A DNA stretch of 64,000 nucleotides from Nitrincola schmidtii (GCF_008973715.1 NZ_WBOL01000002.1:62001-126000); one strand, 5' to 3'; shown: positions 8,592-18,346, counted from the first letter of the stretch. A program made the numbers and translations. The notes: generated from the letters alone by a model not told the origin.

Positions 8592-9644
8592 ATGACAGCT
8601 AAAGATGTACTGCGTCATGATTGGCAAGAATCTGAAATTGCCGCACTGTTTGACCTTCCTTTCAATGATTTGATGTTTCGCGCTCAACAAGTACATCGAC
8701 AGTTTTTTGATCCTAACGCAGTGCAAATCAGTACTTTGTTATCCATTAAAACGGGCGCGTGTCCTGAAGACTGTCAGTACTGCCCGCAAAGTGTTCATCA
8801 CGGTGCTGAGTTAGAAGTCGAAAAGCTGATGCAAGTGAAAGCCGTGATTGAAGAGGCTAAAGCCGCTCAGCAATCCGGTGCTAGCCGATTTTGTATGGGG
8901 GCGGCCTGGAAACATCTGCGTGAAAAAGATATGCCTTATGTGCTGGACATGATTCAAGGCGTCAAGTCCTTGGGCTTGGAAACCTGTATGACGCTTGGCA
9001 TGTTGAAAGAGCATCAGGCTAAAGCACTTGCCGACGCGGGCTTGGATTATTACAACCATAATATTGATACCTCGGAAGCTTATTACGGTCAAATCATCAC
9101 CACACGGAAGTTTCAAGATCGAATTAATACGCTAGCGCATGTTAGAGCGGCCGGTATGAAAGTGTGTTGTGGCGGTATTCTAGGATTAGGAGAATCGCGT
9201 GAAGATCGCGTCAGTCTGCTGAAAACGCTATGTTGTTTTGCAGAACATCCCGAATCAGTCCCCATCAATCTATTGGTCAGAGTTCCTGGAACGCCACTCG
9301 CTAACGCACCTGACTTAGATCCCTTTGAGTTTGTTCGAACCCTTGCTGTCGCTCGTATTCTGATGCCTGCCTCTTATCTGAGATTGTCAGCGGGTCGAAC
9401 AGAGATGAATGATCAGATGCAAGCGCTATGTTTTCTAGCAGGCGCTAATTCAATTTTTTATGGGGAAAGATTGCTGACAACCGAGAACCCACGCGCTGTT
9501 GCTGACAAAAAACTGTTTCAGCGTCTCGGTTTACATGCTTTGCAGTTAGTATCAGATAAGGTTCCGTCGGATGAGCAATTGATTGAATCGATGCAGGCAC
9601 AACAAGATCAGTCACTTTTTTATGATGCTGTTGCTTCGCAATGA
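8592..9644 (+). CDS. bioB: biotin synthase
   Basis: BioB is the radical-SAM enzyme that inserts sulfur into dethiobiotin to form biotin. The cysteine triad of the radical 4Fe-4S cluster is in [11 protein letters not shown] (about C57, C61, C64). Typical later motifs are [18 protein letters not shown] and SAGRTEMN. The length is 350 residues. The ATG at 8592 is preferred over GTG at 8586, because the TTAGGAG site (8578-8584) is 7 bases from the ATG and only one from the GTG. The stop codon overlaps the bioF start by four bases, so the operon is translationally coupled. Confidence 0.97.
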   Translation: MTAKDVLRHDWQESEIAALFDLPFNDLMFRAQQVHRQFFDPNAVQISTLLSIKTGACPEDCQYCPQSVHHGAELEVEKLMQVKAVIEEAKAAQQSGASRFCMGAAWKHLREKDMPYVLDMIQGVKSLGLETCMTLGMLKEHQAKALADAGLDYYNHNIDTSEAYYGQIITTRKFQDRINTLAHVRAAGMKVCCGGILGLGESREDRVSLLKTLCCFAEHPESVPINLLVRVPGTPLANAPDLDPFEFVRTLAVARILMPASYLRLSAGRTEMNDQMQALCFLAGANSIFYGERLLTTENPRAVADKKLFQRLGLHALQLVSDKVPSDEQLIESMQAQQDQSLFYDAVASQ

Positions 9645-10843
9645 ATCTCGATCAATATCTGCAGCAACGGTTGCAGGAAAGAGAAGGTGCAGGTCTGACG
9701 CGCGAGCGATGGATCTGTGATTCTCCACAAAGCGCATCACGGTTAATAGGTGAAAGATCCTATCTTAACTTTAGCAGTAATGATTACTTAGGCTTAGCGG
9801 ATGATCCACGCATCAAGGAAGCAATGGTCTTGGCGGTTAATCAGCATGGTGTGGGGAGTGGTGCATCTCATCTAACCGCAGGTCATCATCGAGCACATCA
9901 TCAATTGGAGCAGGCACTGGCTGAGTTTACCGGCCGCGAACGCGTGTTGTTATTTAGCTCAGGCTATATGGCAAATGTTGGCGTGATTTGCGCTTTGATG
10001 CAAAAGGGCGATGCGATTTTTCATGATCGACTCAATCACGCCTCTTTGTTAGATGCGGGTCAGTTAAGCGGTGCAACTTCAAGACGTTTTGCACATCTTG
10101 ATTATGAAGTGTTACACAAATGGTTACAGAAAAGCCAATCTAGCAAACGCTTAGTGGTCACTGACGGTGTATTTAGTATGGATGGAGATAGAGCAGATTT
10201 AGGTCAACTATCGCATCTTTGCAAAATACATAATGCCTGGTTAATGGTCGACGACGCTCATGGATTGGGTGTCTTAGGTGAAACGGGTGGTGGTTGTGCT
10301 GAGATCGACGCTTTGGATCAACAGGATCTGCCAATTTTGGTAGGCACGCTAGGAAAAGCCTTTGGTACTTCTGGTGCATTTGTCGCGGGTTCAGATAGCT
10401 TAATAGAAGCATTAATCCAGTTTTCGCGAACCTACATCTATACCACGGCAATGCCGCCGGCTGTGGCTGAAGCCACGCAGGTGAGTTTAACGCTGATTCA
10501 AAAAGAACCTTGGCGTCGTGCGCATCTTTCGGCACTCATTGATCAGTTTCGTCAGGGGTGTAAGGCAAAGGGTATCGCGTTAATGAATTCAAATACACCG
10601 ATACAGCCCGTTCTTGTCGGAGATACAGAAAATGCATGTAAAATCAGTGAGTTATTAAAAGAATCAGGTTGCTGGGTAACGGCTATTCGCCCGCCGACCG
10701 TTCCTCAAGGAACAGCTCGATTGAGAGTTACGTTAACAGCAAATCATACCTCCAAACAGGTCGACACATTAGTGAGTGCGCTGGAAAAAGCCTTCGATCT
10801 TACCGCATCTTTTCATCCAGAACAGTGCGGAGTCGTGACATGA
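9641..10843 (+). CDS. bioF: 8-amino-7-oxononanoate synthase
   Basis: BioF condenses pimeloyl-ACP (or pimeloyl-CoA) with alanine to give 7-keto-8-aminopelargonate, using PLP. It has 400 residues. The alpha-oxoamine synthase motifs are [37 protein letters not shown] and the PLP lysine in [12 protein letters not shown] (K239). It overlaps bioB by four bases at ATGA, and bioH begins in its own last four bases. This supports a single bioBFHCD message. Confidence 0.97.
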   Translation: MNLDQYLQQRLQEREGAGLTRERWICDSPQSASRLIGERSYLNFSSNDYLGLADDPRIKEAMVLAVNQHGVGSGASHLTAGHHRAHHQLEQALAEFTGRERVLLFSSGYMANVGVICALMQKGDAIFHDRLNHASLLDAGQLSGATSRRFAHLDYEVLHKWLQKSQSSKRLVVTDGVFSMDGDRADLGQLSHLCKIHNAWLMVDDAHGLGVLGETGGGCAEIDALDQQDLPILVGTLGKAFGTSGAFVAGSDSLIEALIQFSRTYIYTTAMPPAVAEATQVSLTLIQKEPWRRAHLSALIDQFRQGCKAKGIALMNSNTPIQPVLVGDTENACKISELLKESGCWVTAIRPPTVPQGTARLRVTLTANHTSKQVDTLVSALEKAFDLTASFHPEQCGVVT

Positions 10844-11604
10844 TAACGTTGAGCCACAGTGGATCAGGTAGGGATTTGGTGTTGCTACCGGGTTGGGGAA
10901 GTGATGGCACGATTTTTAGTTCACTTCTGCCTGCACTTGAAGGGCACTTTAGAATCCATTTGGGGCGCTGGCATCACCATACTCATCCAGCTTTATCGAG
11001 TGATGAGTTGCTGAAAACTATTCGTGAAGATCTGATCCATCAACTTGAGCATCAGGATAGTCAACAGGCGATATGGGTCGGTTGGTCATTAGGCGGTTTA
11101 ATCGCTACCGATATGGCACAACATCATCCAGAAAAAGTCATAGGCTTGATGACGATCGCATTCAATCCCTGTTTTGTGCAGCAAGCAGATTGGTTATGCG
11201 CCATGCCAGAGGATGAGTTCACCAGATTCCAAGAAGATTATGTGAATGAACCTATTGAAACCTTAAATAGATTTATGGCTTTGCAAGGTTTAGGTGCTGT
11301 TGATCGACGCAACTTACAAAAACTATTGAAAAAGAGTCAATGCTCGATACCGATTCAACAGCAAGCAGCCTTGCTTAATTTGTTAAGGAAGGATCTGCGT
11401 CCAGCAATTGCGCAACTCGCTATAAAACAAATGCATTGTTATGGAGAGCTAGATGCGCTGGTACCCGCTTCAGAATTGACCATGGCGCTAACCTATTTGA
11501 ATCCTCACGTGCAAACACGTTGTTATGATGGGGCTACACATCTACCTTTTATCTCTGCTAAAGACGCTTGGCTCAAGGATCTATTGGAATGGTGTGCGGT
11601 ATGA
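10840..11604 (+). CDS. bioH: pimeloyl-[acyl-carrier protein] methyl ester esterase
   Basis: BioH removes the methyl group from pimeloyl-ACP methyl ester and so ends the BioC/BioH route to the biotin acyl chain. It is an alpha/beta hydrolase of 254 residues. The catalytic triad is visible: Ser83 in VGWSLGG, Asp205 in GELDALVP and His234 in GATHLPF, with the oxyanion region LLPGWG at the start. The start is the ATG at 10840 in an ATGA overlap with the bioF stop. A longer open frame upstream is only the bioF shadow. Confidence 0.94.
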   Translation: MITLSHSGSGRDLVLLPGWGSDGTIFSSLLPALEGHFRIHLGRWHHHTHPALSSDELLKTIREDLIHQLEHQDSQQAIWVGWSLGGLIATDMAQHHPEKVIGLMTIAFNPCFVQQADWLCAMPEDEFTRFQEDYVNEPIETLNRFMALQGLGAVDRRNLQKLLKKSQCSIPIQQQAALLNLLRKDLRPAIAQLAIKQMHCYGELDALVPASELTMALTYLNPHVQTRCYDGATHLPFISAKDAWLKDLLEWCAV

Positions 11605-12404
11605 ATGCTCTGGTTCCTTATGATCAACTGTTTAAACAGCAGATAGCCAACAGTTTTAGTCGTTCAGCGGCTACTTATAATCAAGTGGCTGAGTTACAGC
11701 GCAGGGTGGCAAATCAGTTACTGAGTCGACTGCCGCAACAAAAGGTGAATGATGTACTGGATCTGGGTACTGGCACGGGCTTCGCCCTACCGAGATTAAG
11801 ACAATATTATCCTGATGCTAGGTTGCTAGGCTTGGATCTGGCTGAAGGAATGCTGAACTACACCGCATCACACAAGGCAAATACAGCAAGTGATTTTCAT
11901 CTGATTTGTGCTGATGCAGAGTATTTGCCCTTGGCTGATCAAAGTATTGATCTCATCTACAGCAGTTTATCGGTGCAATGGTGTCGAGATTACTCAAGGC
12001 TATTTGATGAGTGTTATCGAGTGCTAAAACCGGGTGGTCAATTACATATTGCCACCTTGGGACCTAAGAGTTTATGGCAACTGCGAGAAGCCTGGCAGCA
12101 GGTTGATAATGACCCGCATGTGAATGCGTTTTTGCCCTTAGACAGAGTAATCGATTCGAGTCAGTTATTACAGCTCACGTCCACCCAAGTTGAATTGATA
12201 GAGCTTTCGTACCCTGACCTTACCTCTTTGCTCAAGGCGTTAAAGACCCTTGGCGCATCGGTGGTTGAAGGTAGGCCGGCTTCAGGGCTGGGTGGGCGAG
12301 AGCGATTGCGTTTACTCAATCAAGCTTATCAAACATTTCGTCGACCTGACGGGTTAATGCCTTTAACCTATGAGGTCTATTTTTTTAGCTGGACTAAAAC
12401 ATAA
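11601..12404 (+). CDS. bioC: malonyl-[acyl-carrier protein] O-methyltransferase
   Basis: BioC methylates malonyl-ACP so that fatty acid synthesis can build the pimeloyl chain. This 267-residue class I methyltransferase opens with the BioC-typical IANSFSRSAATYNQVAELQ and has the SAM motif VLDLGTGTGFALP, followed by LGLDLAEGML and the SSLSVQWC segment. It starts at the ATG in the ATGA overlap with the bioH stop. bioD follows 10 bp later. With bioH present, the whole E. coli type pimelate pathway is encoded here. Confidence 0.95.
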   Translation: MNALVPYDQLFKQQIANSFSRSAATYNQVAELQRRVANQLLSRLPQQKVNDVLDLGTGTGFALPRLRQYYPDARLLGLDLAEGMLNYTASHKANTASDFHLICADAEYLPLADQSIDLIYSSLSVQWCRDYSRLFDECYRVLKPGGQLHIATLGPKSLWQLREAWQQVDNDPHVNAFLPLDRVIDSSQLLQLTSTQVELIELSYPDLTSLLKALKTLGASVVEGRPASGLGGRERLRLLNQAYQTFRRPDGLMPLTYEVYFFSWTKT

Positions 12405-12414
12405 GGAGTGAAGA

Positions 12415-13095
12415 TTGGCTAACGCTTTTTTTGTCACTGCAACCGATACGGATGCAGGAAAAACGCTGGTCACTTCAGCGTTGTTGCATTTGGCCGCACA
12501 GGCAAGTTTAAAAACGATTGCGCTGAAACCCTTGGCAGCAGGTTGTCAGGAAACAGAGGAAGGTTTACGCAATGCAGATGCGTTGATGTTGCAAAGTTAT
12601 GCAACCTTGGAAATGGACTACGATCAGGTTAATCCTGTTGCATTAAAAGAGCCGATAGCCCCTCATATCGCTGCAGGATTTCGTCAAATCAGTGCGGATA
12701 GATTAGCGGCTTATTGTCGTGGCGCGATGTTACAACCTGCCGATCTTATTCTGGTCGAAGGTGCTGGAGGTTGGCGTGTTCCTTTAAATCCCAGAGAGTG
12801 TATCTCGCATTTGGTTAAGCAGCTGGATATTCCTGTTATTTTGGTTATAGGTATGAAGTTAGGATGCTTAAATCACGCCTTGCTGACGGCTGAAGCGATC
12901 GCAAGAGATGGTGTTCCTATTGCTGGTTGGGTGGCCACGCAAGTAGATCCCGACATGCTCAAAGTGGAGCAGAATTTAGCGACCTTAAAACAACGGTTTC
13001 GTGCACCTCTGTTAGGATTTATTCCTTGGCTAGACGATCCTTCACCTGAAAAAGTTTCTCAATATCTTGATCTATCCTTGCTGTTGGAAACGTAA
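12415..13095 (+). CDS. bioD: dethiobiotin synthetase
   Basis: BioD closes the ureido ring of dethiobiotin from diaminopelargonate, CO2 and ATP. The 226-residue protein starts with the modified P-loop FFVTATDTDAGKT and has the motifs ALKPLAAG and LVEGAGGWRVPL. The start is TTG at 12415, with AAGGAG six bases upstream (12403-12408); no in-frame ATG is better placed. It is the last gene of the bioBFHCD operon and is followed by an AT-rich hairpin at 13099-13121. Confidence 0.95.
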   Translation: MANAFFVTATDTDAGKTLVTSALLHLAAQASLKTIALKPLAAGCQETEEGLRNADALMLQSYATLEMDYDQVNPVALKEPIAPHIAAGFRQISADRLAAYCRGAMLQPADLILVEGAGGWRVPLNPRECISHLVKQLDIPVILVIGMKLGCLNHALLTAEAIARDGVPIAGWVATQVDPDMLKVEQNLATLKQRFRAPLLGFIPWLDDPSPEKVSQYLDLSLLLET

Positions 13096-13098
13096 ATT

Positions 13099-13121
13099 AA
13101 TTGAACAAAATCTGTTCAATT
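13099..13121 (+). repeat. 9-bp perfect inverted repeat after bioD
   Basis: AATTGAACA (13099-13107) and TGTTCAATT (13113-13121) are perfectly complementary around five bases. It begins 4 bases after the bioD stop. The stem has few G-C pairs and no long T-run follows, so it is either a weak terminator of the bio operon or a protein-binding palindrome for the next gene. Confidence 0.5.
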
Positions 13122-13171
13122 TGGTCTGATATGCTAGACTAATAATTGAAGTAGTAAGCTTCAGCGGCTTG

Positions 13172-13213
13172 TATAATAGACTTGTCTAAAAATGCTTTTA
13201 AAAGAAGGCATTT
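13172..13213 (+). promoter_or_regulatory. putative promoter and leader hairpin of the small protein gene
   Basis: A perfect -10 hexamer TATAAT lies at 13172-13177. The upstream -35 is poor: TTGAAG at 13146-13151 leaves a 20-base spacer. The predicted leader starts near 13184 and contains AAATGC (13190-13195) and GCATTT (13208-13213), which can pair around a 12-base loop. Confidence 0.4.
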
Positions 13214-13271
13214 ACAAAACAAGCCGCAGTAGTCAACGCTAAAAAGTAAACATTTAACGTACAGGTGCACT

Positions 13272-13523
13272 ATGAATATTAACGGTATCGCTGCACAAAC
13301 CTCTGGTTTGATGAACGTGAATCGAGGCCTAGACAATACTCAAAGAGCGGCTGGTGATATTCAAGGAAGTGGTCAACCAGATCGTCCCGAGTTGGCCTCT
13401 GGGAGAGGAGTTGATCAAGCTGTTAATCAAGCAGCGGTTAGCCAGAACGAAGCGACTGCAGCTACGCAGGTTGTTCGTGAGGTTAATGAAACTCTCGGCT
13501 CCCTCATCGACACGCGTGCATAA
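13272..13523 (+). CDS. small protein, possibly related to the flagellar rod/hook C-terminal domain
   Basis: An 83-residue protein not recognised with certainty. It has no signal peptide or membrane segment and is rich in Gln, Asn and Ala. The C-terminal half (about residues 48-83), ending VVREVNETLGSLIDTRA, resembles the amphipathic C-terminal helix of flagellar rod and hook proteins (Flg_bbr_C), which often ends ADEMLGTLLD. The N-terminus MNINGIA is similar to MQVNGFS of the next gene. It has its own promoter-like -10 and an intrinsic terminator, so it may be made in larger amounts than its neighbour. A structural or secreted role is inference only. Confidence 0.6.
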   Translation: MNINGIAAQTSGLMNVNRGLDNTQRAAGDIQGSGQPDRPELASGRGVDQAVNQAAVSQNEATAATQVVREVNETLGSLIDTRA

Positions 13524-13553
13524 TTGCGTGCATAGGCTAGTTATATATTACAG

Positions 13554-13576
13554 GCATGTTTTTTTAACATGCTTTT
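13554..13576 (+). terminator. intrinsic terminator after the small protein gene
   Basis: Stem GCATGTT (13554-13560) with AACATGC (13566-13572) and a five-T loop, followed by TTTT. It separates the small gene from the metalloprotease gene, 51 bases before the latter's start. Confidence 0.7.
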
Positions 13577-13626
13577 AATACGATGATCTGTAATCAGACT
13601 TGCCGGTGTAATTTGAGGGCTATTGT

Positions 13627-14544
13627 ATGCAAGTCAATGGCTTTTCTAACACTTTTGGCAGTATAGGTGTTACCACCGTCCGCGCCAATGACACAGTTCA
13701 GCAGCCTGCACAGGTTGTTGAAACAACATCACCCGTTTCAGTTCAAGGTGATGCAGGTCGACGTGTAGCTGCAACCTCATCTACAGAAAACTCCCAAAAC
13801 TCATCAAACACTTCTCGTGACCGTCAGCAGCAAGAGATTGAGCAGCAAATCATCCGAGATCTAGCTGCTCGGGATCGTGAAGTCCGACAACATGAAATGG
13901 CTCATCAAATGGCGGGTGGGCAGTACACAGGTGGTGCTACTTATACATTCGAGCGTGGGCCTGATGGTGTGATGTATGCTGTTGGTGGTCAGGTGAGTAT
14001 TGATACTTCTCCCATCCCTGGTGACCCTGAAGCAACGCTACAAAAAGCGCAAACCATCGAAAGGGCGGCCTTGGCACCTGCCGATCCATCCCCACAAGAC
14101 TTGAAAGTTGCTGCCTCTGCTAGAGCCATGGCGAACGAAGCCAGAGTTGAGTTACTTCGTGAGGAGCAAGAAACCCTTGATTCAGACATTGCTGAAGAGG
14201 TGATTGCAGACCCTCTACTTGGTGATCGAAGTTCAGTCGATGAATTGCAAGCTAGAGAAGAGCAAGAGCAAACTCTACGAGCAGAATTACAACAAGCGGA
14301 GCGAGAAGCGGCTGAACGCAGAGCTGACATTGATGAGGCGGAAAAGGCAAGACAAGAGCGTCGAGAGGCTATTGTTGAAGAGCAGCAGCTCAGGCGCGAG
14401 CGATCTGCTGAAGCGATGCGAGAGTTCGCCCGAGAGCTTGCTGAAATTCAAGCGCGTTTCAGAGAGCTCAATAAACGCTTGGTTGAAACGGGTGCTCTTC
14501 AAGGTAGAACTACACTGGGTAGTATTCTTGATAGACAGGCATGA
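13627..14544 (+). CDS. putative metalloprotease of the CJM1_0395/SprA-related family
   Basis: A 305-residue protein with a low-complexity Ser/Gln/Asn-rich N-terminus (about 1-75), a conserved core and a long charged coiled coil (about 180-290). The core has the zinc-protease-like motif HEMAH (H89-E90, H93) followed by GGQYTGGATYTFERGPDG and AVGGQVSIDTSPIPGDP, which are hallmarks of the SprA-related or putative metalloprotease CJM1_0395 family. No signal peptide is seen. Its substrate and location are unknown. It follows the small rod-like gene and shares a similar first seven residues with it. An 8-bp direct repeat CATGACCG straddles its stop codon region. Confidence 0.75.
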   Translation: MQVNGFSNTFGSIGVTTVRANDTVQQPAQVVETTSPVSVQGDAGRRVAATSSTENSQNSSNTSRDRQQQEIEQQIIRDLAARDREVRQHEMAHQMAGGQYTGGATYTFERGPDGVMYAVGGQVSIDTSPIPGDPEATLQKAQTIERAALAPADPSPQDLKVAASARAMANEARVELLREEQETLDSDIAEEVIADPLLGDRSSVDELQAREEQEQTLRAELQQAEREAAERRADIDEAEKARQERREAIVEEQQLRRERSAEAMREFARELAEIQARFRELNKRLVETGALQGRTTLGSILDRQA

Positions 14545-14605
14545 CCGGACAGAAAGACATGACCGTTCTCTTGTGAAATAAATCCCACCCGTTAAACAAT
14601 ACCGA

Positions 14606-15364
14606 TTAACTAAAAAACTGTTCTACCTGTCGCAAAAACAGCGCAGGCTTTTCTGCGTGCAGCCAATGTCCAGCTTCAGCAATGACTTTTACATCGGCGT
14701 TAGGGAAAAGCAGTTTAACTGCTTCAGTATGCTCGGCTCTTACATAATTAGATGAGCCGCCTTTAATAAATCTTGTTGGACCAGAGAAAGCTATTCCAGA
14801 TGGTGCAGCAGCGATATGATCATATTCCGATTTCAGCGCATTAAGGTTCATCCGCCAAGCAAATTGACTCTCATCATTGCGATACAGGTTTTTTAATAAG
14901 AAGGCGCGAATCCCTGGCTCATCAATAAAGGCTTGTAGTTGTTTATCGGCATCAGATCTGGACGTGAGTGAGGCTAGGTTCACATTAAACAATCCAGCAA
15001 ACACCTGCTCATGGTGAGGTGGGTAAACGACGGGTGCGATATCAGCGACCATCAACTTCTTAACCCGTGCTCCATGATTTAAGGCAATCTGCATTGCCAC
15101 TTTGCCACCCATCGAATGGCCTAATAGATTGACCTCTTCAAGTTCAAGATCATCAAGTAGTTCAACAACATCGTTGGCCATTATTGGATAGCTGATCTCT
15201 GGCGAATGAGGCGATCGACCATGATTTCGAAGATCGGCAGCAATGACGTCATAGTGTTCTGACAGGTTTTTAATGTGTGAACCCCAATTTTCTAGCGTCC
15301 CAAATAGGCCATGTAAAATGACTAGAGGTTCGCCTTGGCCTGAGCGTTGATAGTGTAGCTTCAT
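14606..15364 (-). CDS. ybfF: alpha/beta hydrolase, YbfF-like esterase
   Basis: A 252-residue alpha/beta hydrolase. The oxyanion region HGLFGTLENWG, the segment ADLRNHGRSPHS and the nucleophile elbow GHSMGGKVAM are characteristic of the YbfF esterase branch. The C-terminal His is in EAGHWLHAEKP. YbfF hydrolyses short acyl and palmitoyl esters or thioesters in vitro (family knowledge); the physiological substrate is open. It lies 14 bp downstream of xseA on the same strand and is probably cotranscribed with it. Confidence 0.87.
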   Translation of the reverse strand: MKLHYQRSGQGEPLVILHGLFGTLENWGSHIKNLSEHYDVIAADLRNHGRSPHSPEISYPIMANDVVELLDDLELEEVNLLGHSMGGKVAMQIALNHGARVKKLMVADIAPVVYPPHHEQVFAGLFNVNLASLTSRSDADKQLQAFIDEPGIRAFLLKNLYRNDESQFAWRMNLNALKSEYDHIAAAPSGIAFSGPTRFIKGGSSNYVRAEHTEAVKLLFPNADVKVIAEAGHWLHAEKPALFLRQVEQFFS

Positions 15365-15378
15365 CTAAATTCTCTTTT

Positions 15379-16740
15379 TCAATGCTGGGGATTAGTTTCT
15401 TTGAAGGTATCAGCAATAACCTGGCAGTTAAGCACCCCATCTTTTAATTTCGCTTGAAGGATATCCCCTGTTGTTGCTTGAGTAACGCTTTGTATGACCT
15501 GTCCCTGATGATCCATTAACAGTGAAAAGCCGCGATCCAGTGTCGCTAAAGGACTGATGCTGTTCAGTCGTCTTGCTGTTTGTTGAAGCACATAGCGATG
15601 GGACGTCATTTGGGATTCCATTCGCTGTTTTAACTGCACTCTAAGCTGGCTAAGACGAAGCGCTTGTTGGGTAAACTTGGGTGTTTGACGATCTAGGCGC
15701 TGCTCAGTTTGAGATACAGATTTCCATGCATGTATTAGCTGTTGTTGCTGTAAACGAATCAATGTTGATTCGATTTGTGTTAGCTGCTGAGCCTGCTGTG
15801 TTAATCTTTCGCCGGGATGCTTGAGTCTGAGTTGCTGTAAGTCCAGCCCCTGTTGAGCTTGTTGAAGATGACGTGATATTTGTCGAATCAACGATCGCTG
15901 ATGCTGCATTAAACGGTCGAATAAAGCCTGTTGATCAGGGCTTAGCACTTCTGCGGCAGCTGAAGGTGTGGGTGCTCGATAGTCGGCGACAAGATCACTG
16001 ATGGTGGTATCCGTCTCGTGACCGACAGCCGAAACAACAGGGATCGCTGATCTGAGTATTGCTTCCGCTACACGCACTTCATTGAAAGGCCAAAGATCTT
16101 CAAGAGATCCGCCACCACGACCAATAATTAACACATCACACTCTGCGTGACGATTTGCTAATGCTAAGGCAGCGACTAGCTGATCCGCAGCTTCAGCGCC
16201 CTGCACCGCAGAAGGGTAAAGATTCACCGGTAGGTTAGGAAAGCGACGTTGAAGCACGTGAAGAATATCATGTATGGCAGCGCCAGTTGCCGAAGTGATC
16301 ACGCCGATTCTGCGTGGATGTTTAGGTAACGGGCGCTTGCGAGCAGGATCGAAAAAGCCACGTTGACTGAGTTCCTGCTTCACCTGTTCAAAGGCTTTTT
16401 GTAACTGACCTTCGCCACTTGGCATCATCTGTTCGCAGATTAACTGAAAATCGCCGCGCCCTTCAAAAAGGCTCACCTTTGCGGTGACGATGACTTGATC
16501 ACCTTCTTTAGGGCGAAAACTCAATAGCTGGGAGCGATTGCGGAACATAGCGCAACGTACCTGAGCTTGTGGGTCTTTCAGAGTAAAATACCAGTGACCA
16601 GACGCAGGTCGAGCGAAATTGGTTAATTCACCTTCTACGCGAATTAACGAAAAGCTGGCTTCTAACAGTCGCTTAGCCTCTCGGTTAAGTTGACTGACCG
16701 ATAGTGCGGCCGAGGATGCGGTAAAGGATGATCTATTCAT
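15379..16740 (-). CDS. xseA: exodeoxyribonuclease VII large subunit
   Basis: XseA, with several XseB subunits, degrades single-stranded DNA from both ends. The 453-residue protein has an N-terminal OB-fold (about 15-110), the catalytic region with IGVITSATGAAIHDIL, IIGRGGGSLEDLWPFN and SAVGHETDTTISDLVADYR, then a long Gln- and Leu-rich coiled coil that binds XseB. It is divergent from guaB, as in Pseudomonas relatives. xseB is not in the window. Confidence 0.95.
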   Translation of the reverse strand: MNRSSFTASSAALSVSQLNREAKRLLEASFSLIRVEGELTNFARPASGHWYFTLKDPQAQVRCAMFRNRSQLLSFRPKEGDQVIVTAKVSLFEGRGDFQLICEQMMPSGEGQLQKAFEQVKQELSQRGFFDPARKRPLPKHPRRIGVITSATGAAIHDILHVLQRRFPNLPVNLYPSAVQGAEAADQLVAALALANRHAECDVLIIGRGGGSLEDLWPFNEVRVAEAILRSAIPVVSAVGHETDTTISDLVADYRAPTPSAAAEVLSPDQQALFDRLMQHQRSLIRQISRHLQQAQQGLDLQQLRLKHPGERLTQQAQQLTQIESTLIRLQQQQLIHAWKSVSQTEQRLDRQTPKFTQQALRLSQLRVQLKQRMESQMTSHRYVLQQTARRLNSISPLATLDRGFSLLMDHQGQVIQSVTQATTGDILQAKLKDGVLNCQVIADTFKETNPQH

Positions 16741-16808
16741 GTTGCTATAGTAGTGACTAACTCACGTAGATAAAAGTCCTCAAATCCAATTCAAACAGGG
16801 GGATCAGA

Positions 16809-16837
16809 TTGAGACGGTCACACCTTTGGTGTAAAAT
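16809..16837 (+). promoter_or_regulatory. sigma-70 promoter of guaB with palindrome in the spacer
   Basis: TTGAGA (16809-16814), an exact 17-base spacer, and TAAAAT (16832-16837). The guaB start is 40 bases further on. The spacer contains a perfect 13-bp palindrome ACACC-TTT-GGTGT (16820-16832), which overlaps the -10 by one base and could be an operator. Confidence 0.7.
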
Positions 16838-16876
16838 TACCTGCTTAATTTTCCAAGATAGACAGGCTGGCCGACC

Positions 16877-18346
16877 ATGTTGAGAATCGTTGAAGAAGCG
16901 CTCACTTTTGATGATGTACTACTGATACCCGGATATTCTGAAGTACTACCAAAAGACGTTTCCCTAAAAACTCGCCTAACCAAAGGGATTGAGTTAAACA
17001 TTCCTCTGGTGTCTGCTGCCATGGATACTGTGACGGAAGCGCGCTTAGCCATTGCCATGGCGCAAGAAGGCGGTATAGGCATTATTCACAAAAATTTAAC
17101 ACCTGAGCAGCAAGCAGAAGAAGTGCGCCGTGTTAAGAAGTATGAATCTGGTGTTGTCTCCGAACCGGTCACGTGCAGCCCTGATACAACGGTTCGTGAA
17201 GTCATCGAAATGGCGCGTCGCCATGGATTTTCAGGTTTTCCAGTGCTTCAAGGCGATGAATTGGTCGGCTTAGTGACCAGTCGAGATGTTCGTTTTGAGA
17301 AAGACATGGATGCTCGTGTTTCTAGTATCATGACGCCTAAAGAGCGATTGGTTACGGCTACTGAAGGCGATGATCCTGGCAGCATTCGTGAACTGTTACG
17401 CAAGCATCGTATTGAAAAGATATTATTAGTCGATGATCAATTCCATCTGACCGGCATGATGACGGTTAAGGATATGAGCAAAGCTAAGGCCTATCCTAAC
17501 GCAGCCAAAGATGGCAAGGCACGCTTAATTGTTGGTGCTGCTGTTGGAACCGGTCCTGAAACGCCTCAGCGAGTTGAAGCCTTGGTTAATGCCGGTGTAG
17601 ATCTGATTATCGTCGATACTGCGCATGGTCACTCGAAAGGCGTTATCGACCGTGTGGCATGGATCAAGTCTAACTTTCCACAGGTTCAAGTAATTGGCGG
17701 AAATATCGCCACCGCTGAAGCGGCCATTGCCCTGGCAGAAGCCGGTGCTGATGGTGTTAAAGTGGGTATTGGTCCAGGTTCTATCTGTACGACGCGTATC
17801 GTGGCAGGTATCGGTGTTCCGCAAATCAGTGCCGTTGCCAATGTTGCTGAAGCTTTGAAAGACTATGGTGTGCCTTTGATTGCTGATGGTGGTATCCGTT
17901 TCTCGGGTGATATCTCTAAAGCGATTGCTGCGGGTGCTTCTGCTGTGATGGTGGGATCTATGCTAGCCGGTACCGATGAAGCACCAGGTGAAGTAGAACT
18001 TTTCCAAGGTCGTGCGTTTAAGTCCTATCGTGGAATGGGTTCGCTAGGTGCCATGGCGGGTTTAACCGGTTCATCTGATCGTTACTTCCAAGATGCCAAA
18101 GCCGGTGTCGAAAAACTGGTTCCAGAAGGTATTGAGGGACGCGTTCCTTGTAAAGGTCCGATGCATAATGTGGTTCATCAATTGATGGGTGGCTTAAGAG
18201 CATCCATGGGCTACACAGGATGTGCCACTATTGATGAAATGCGTGTGAAGCCTTCTTTTGTGCGTATCACCAATGCCGGTATCACCGAAAGTCACGTACA
18301 TGATGTCAGCATTACTAAAGAAGCACCTAACTATCGAGTCAGCTAA
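16877..18346 (+). CDS. guaB: inosine-5'-monophosphate dehydrogenase
   Basis: GuaB oxidises IMP to XMP with NAD+, the first committed step to GMP. It has 489 residues: a catalytic TIM barrel interrupted by a CBS pair (about residues 92-205). The catalytic Cys304 is in [15 protein letters not shown], and the flap region [16 protein letters not shown] is complete. It is followed by a strong terminator and then guaA, the usual guaBA pair. The ATG at 16877 gives the standard [17 protein letters not shown]-terminus. Confidence 0.98.
   Translation: MLRIVEEALTFDDVLLIPGYSEVLPKDVSLKTRLTKGIELNIPLVSAAMDTVTEARLAIAMAQEGGIGIIHKNLTPEQQAEEVRRVKKYESGVVSEPVTCSPDTTVREVIEMARRHGFSGFPVLQGDELVGLVTSRDVRFEKDMDARVSSIMTPKERLVTATEGDDPGSIRELLRKHRIEKILLVDDQFHLTGMMTVKDMSKAKAYPNAAKDGKARLIVGAAVGTGPETPQRVEALVNAGVDLIIVDTAHGHSKGVIDRVAWIKSNFPQVQVIGGNIATAEAAIALAEAGADGVKVGIGPGSICTTRIVAGIGVPQISAVANVAEALKDYGVPLIADGGIRFSGDISKAIAAGASAVMVGSMLAGTDEAPGEVELFQGRAFKSYRGMGSLGAMAGLTGSSDRYFQDAKAGVEKLVPEGIEGRVPCKGPMHNVVHQLMGGLRASMGYTGCATIDEMRVKPSFVRITNAGITESHVHDVSITKEAPNYRVS

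Noticed and set aside
10669-10839. Upstream extension of the bioH reading frame inside bioF
   Set aside because: It is the shadow of bioF. The ATGA overlap at 10840 gives a full-length BioH with the expected N-terminus.
13627-14581. Alternative frames within the metalloprotease coiled coil
   Set aside because: The charged Arg/Glu repeat gives long open frames on both strands, but only the HEMAH frame has conserved motifs and a ribosome site.
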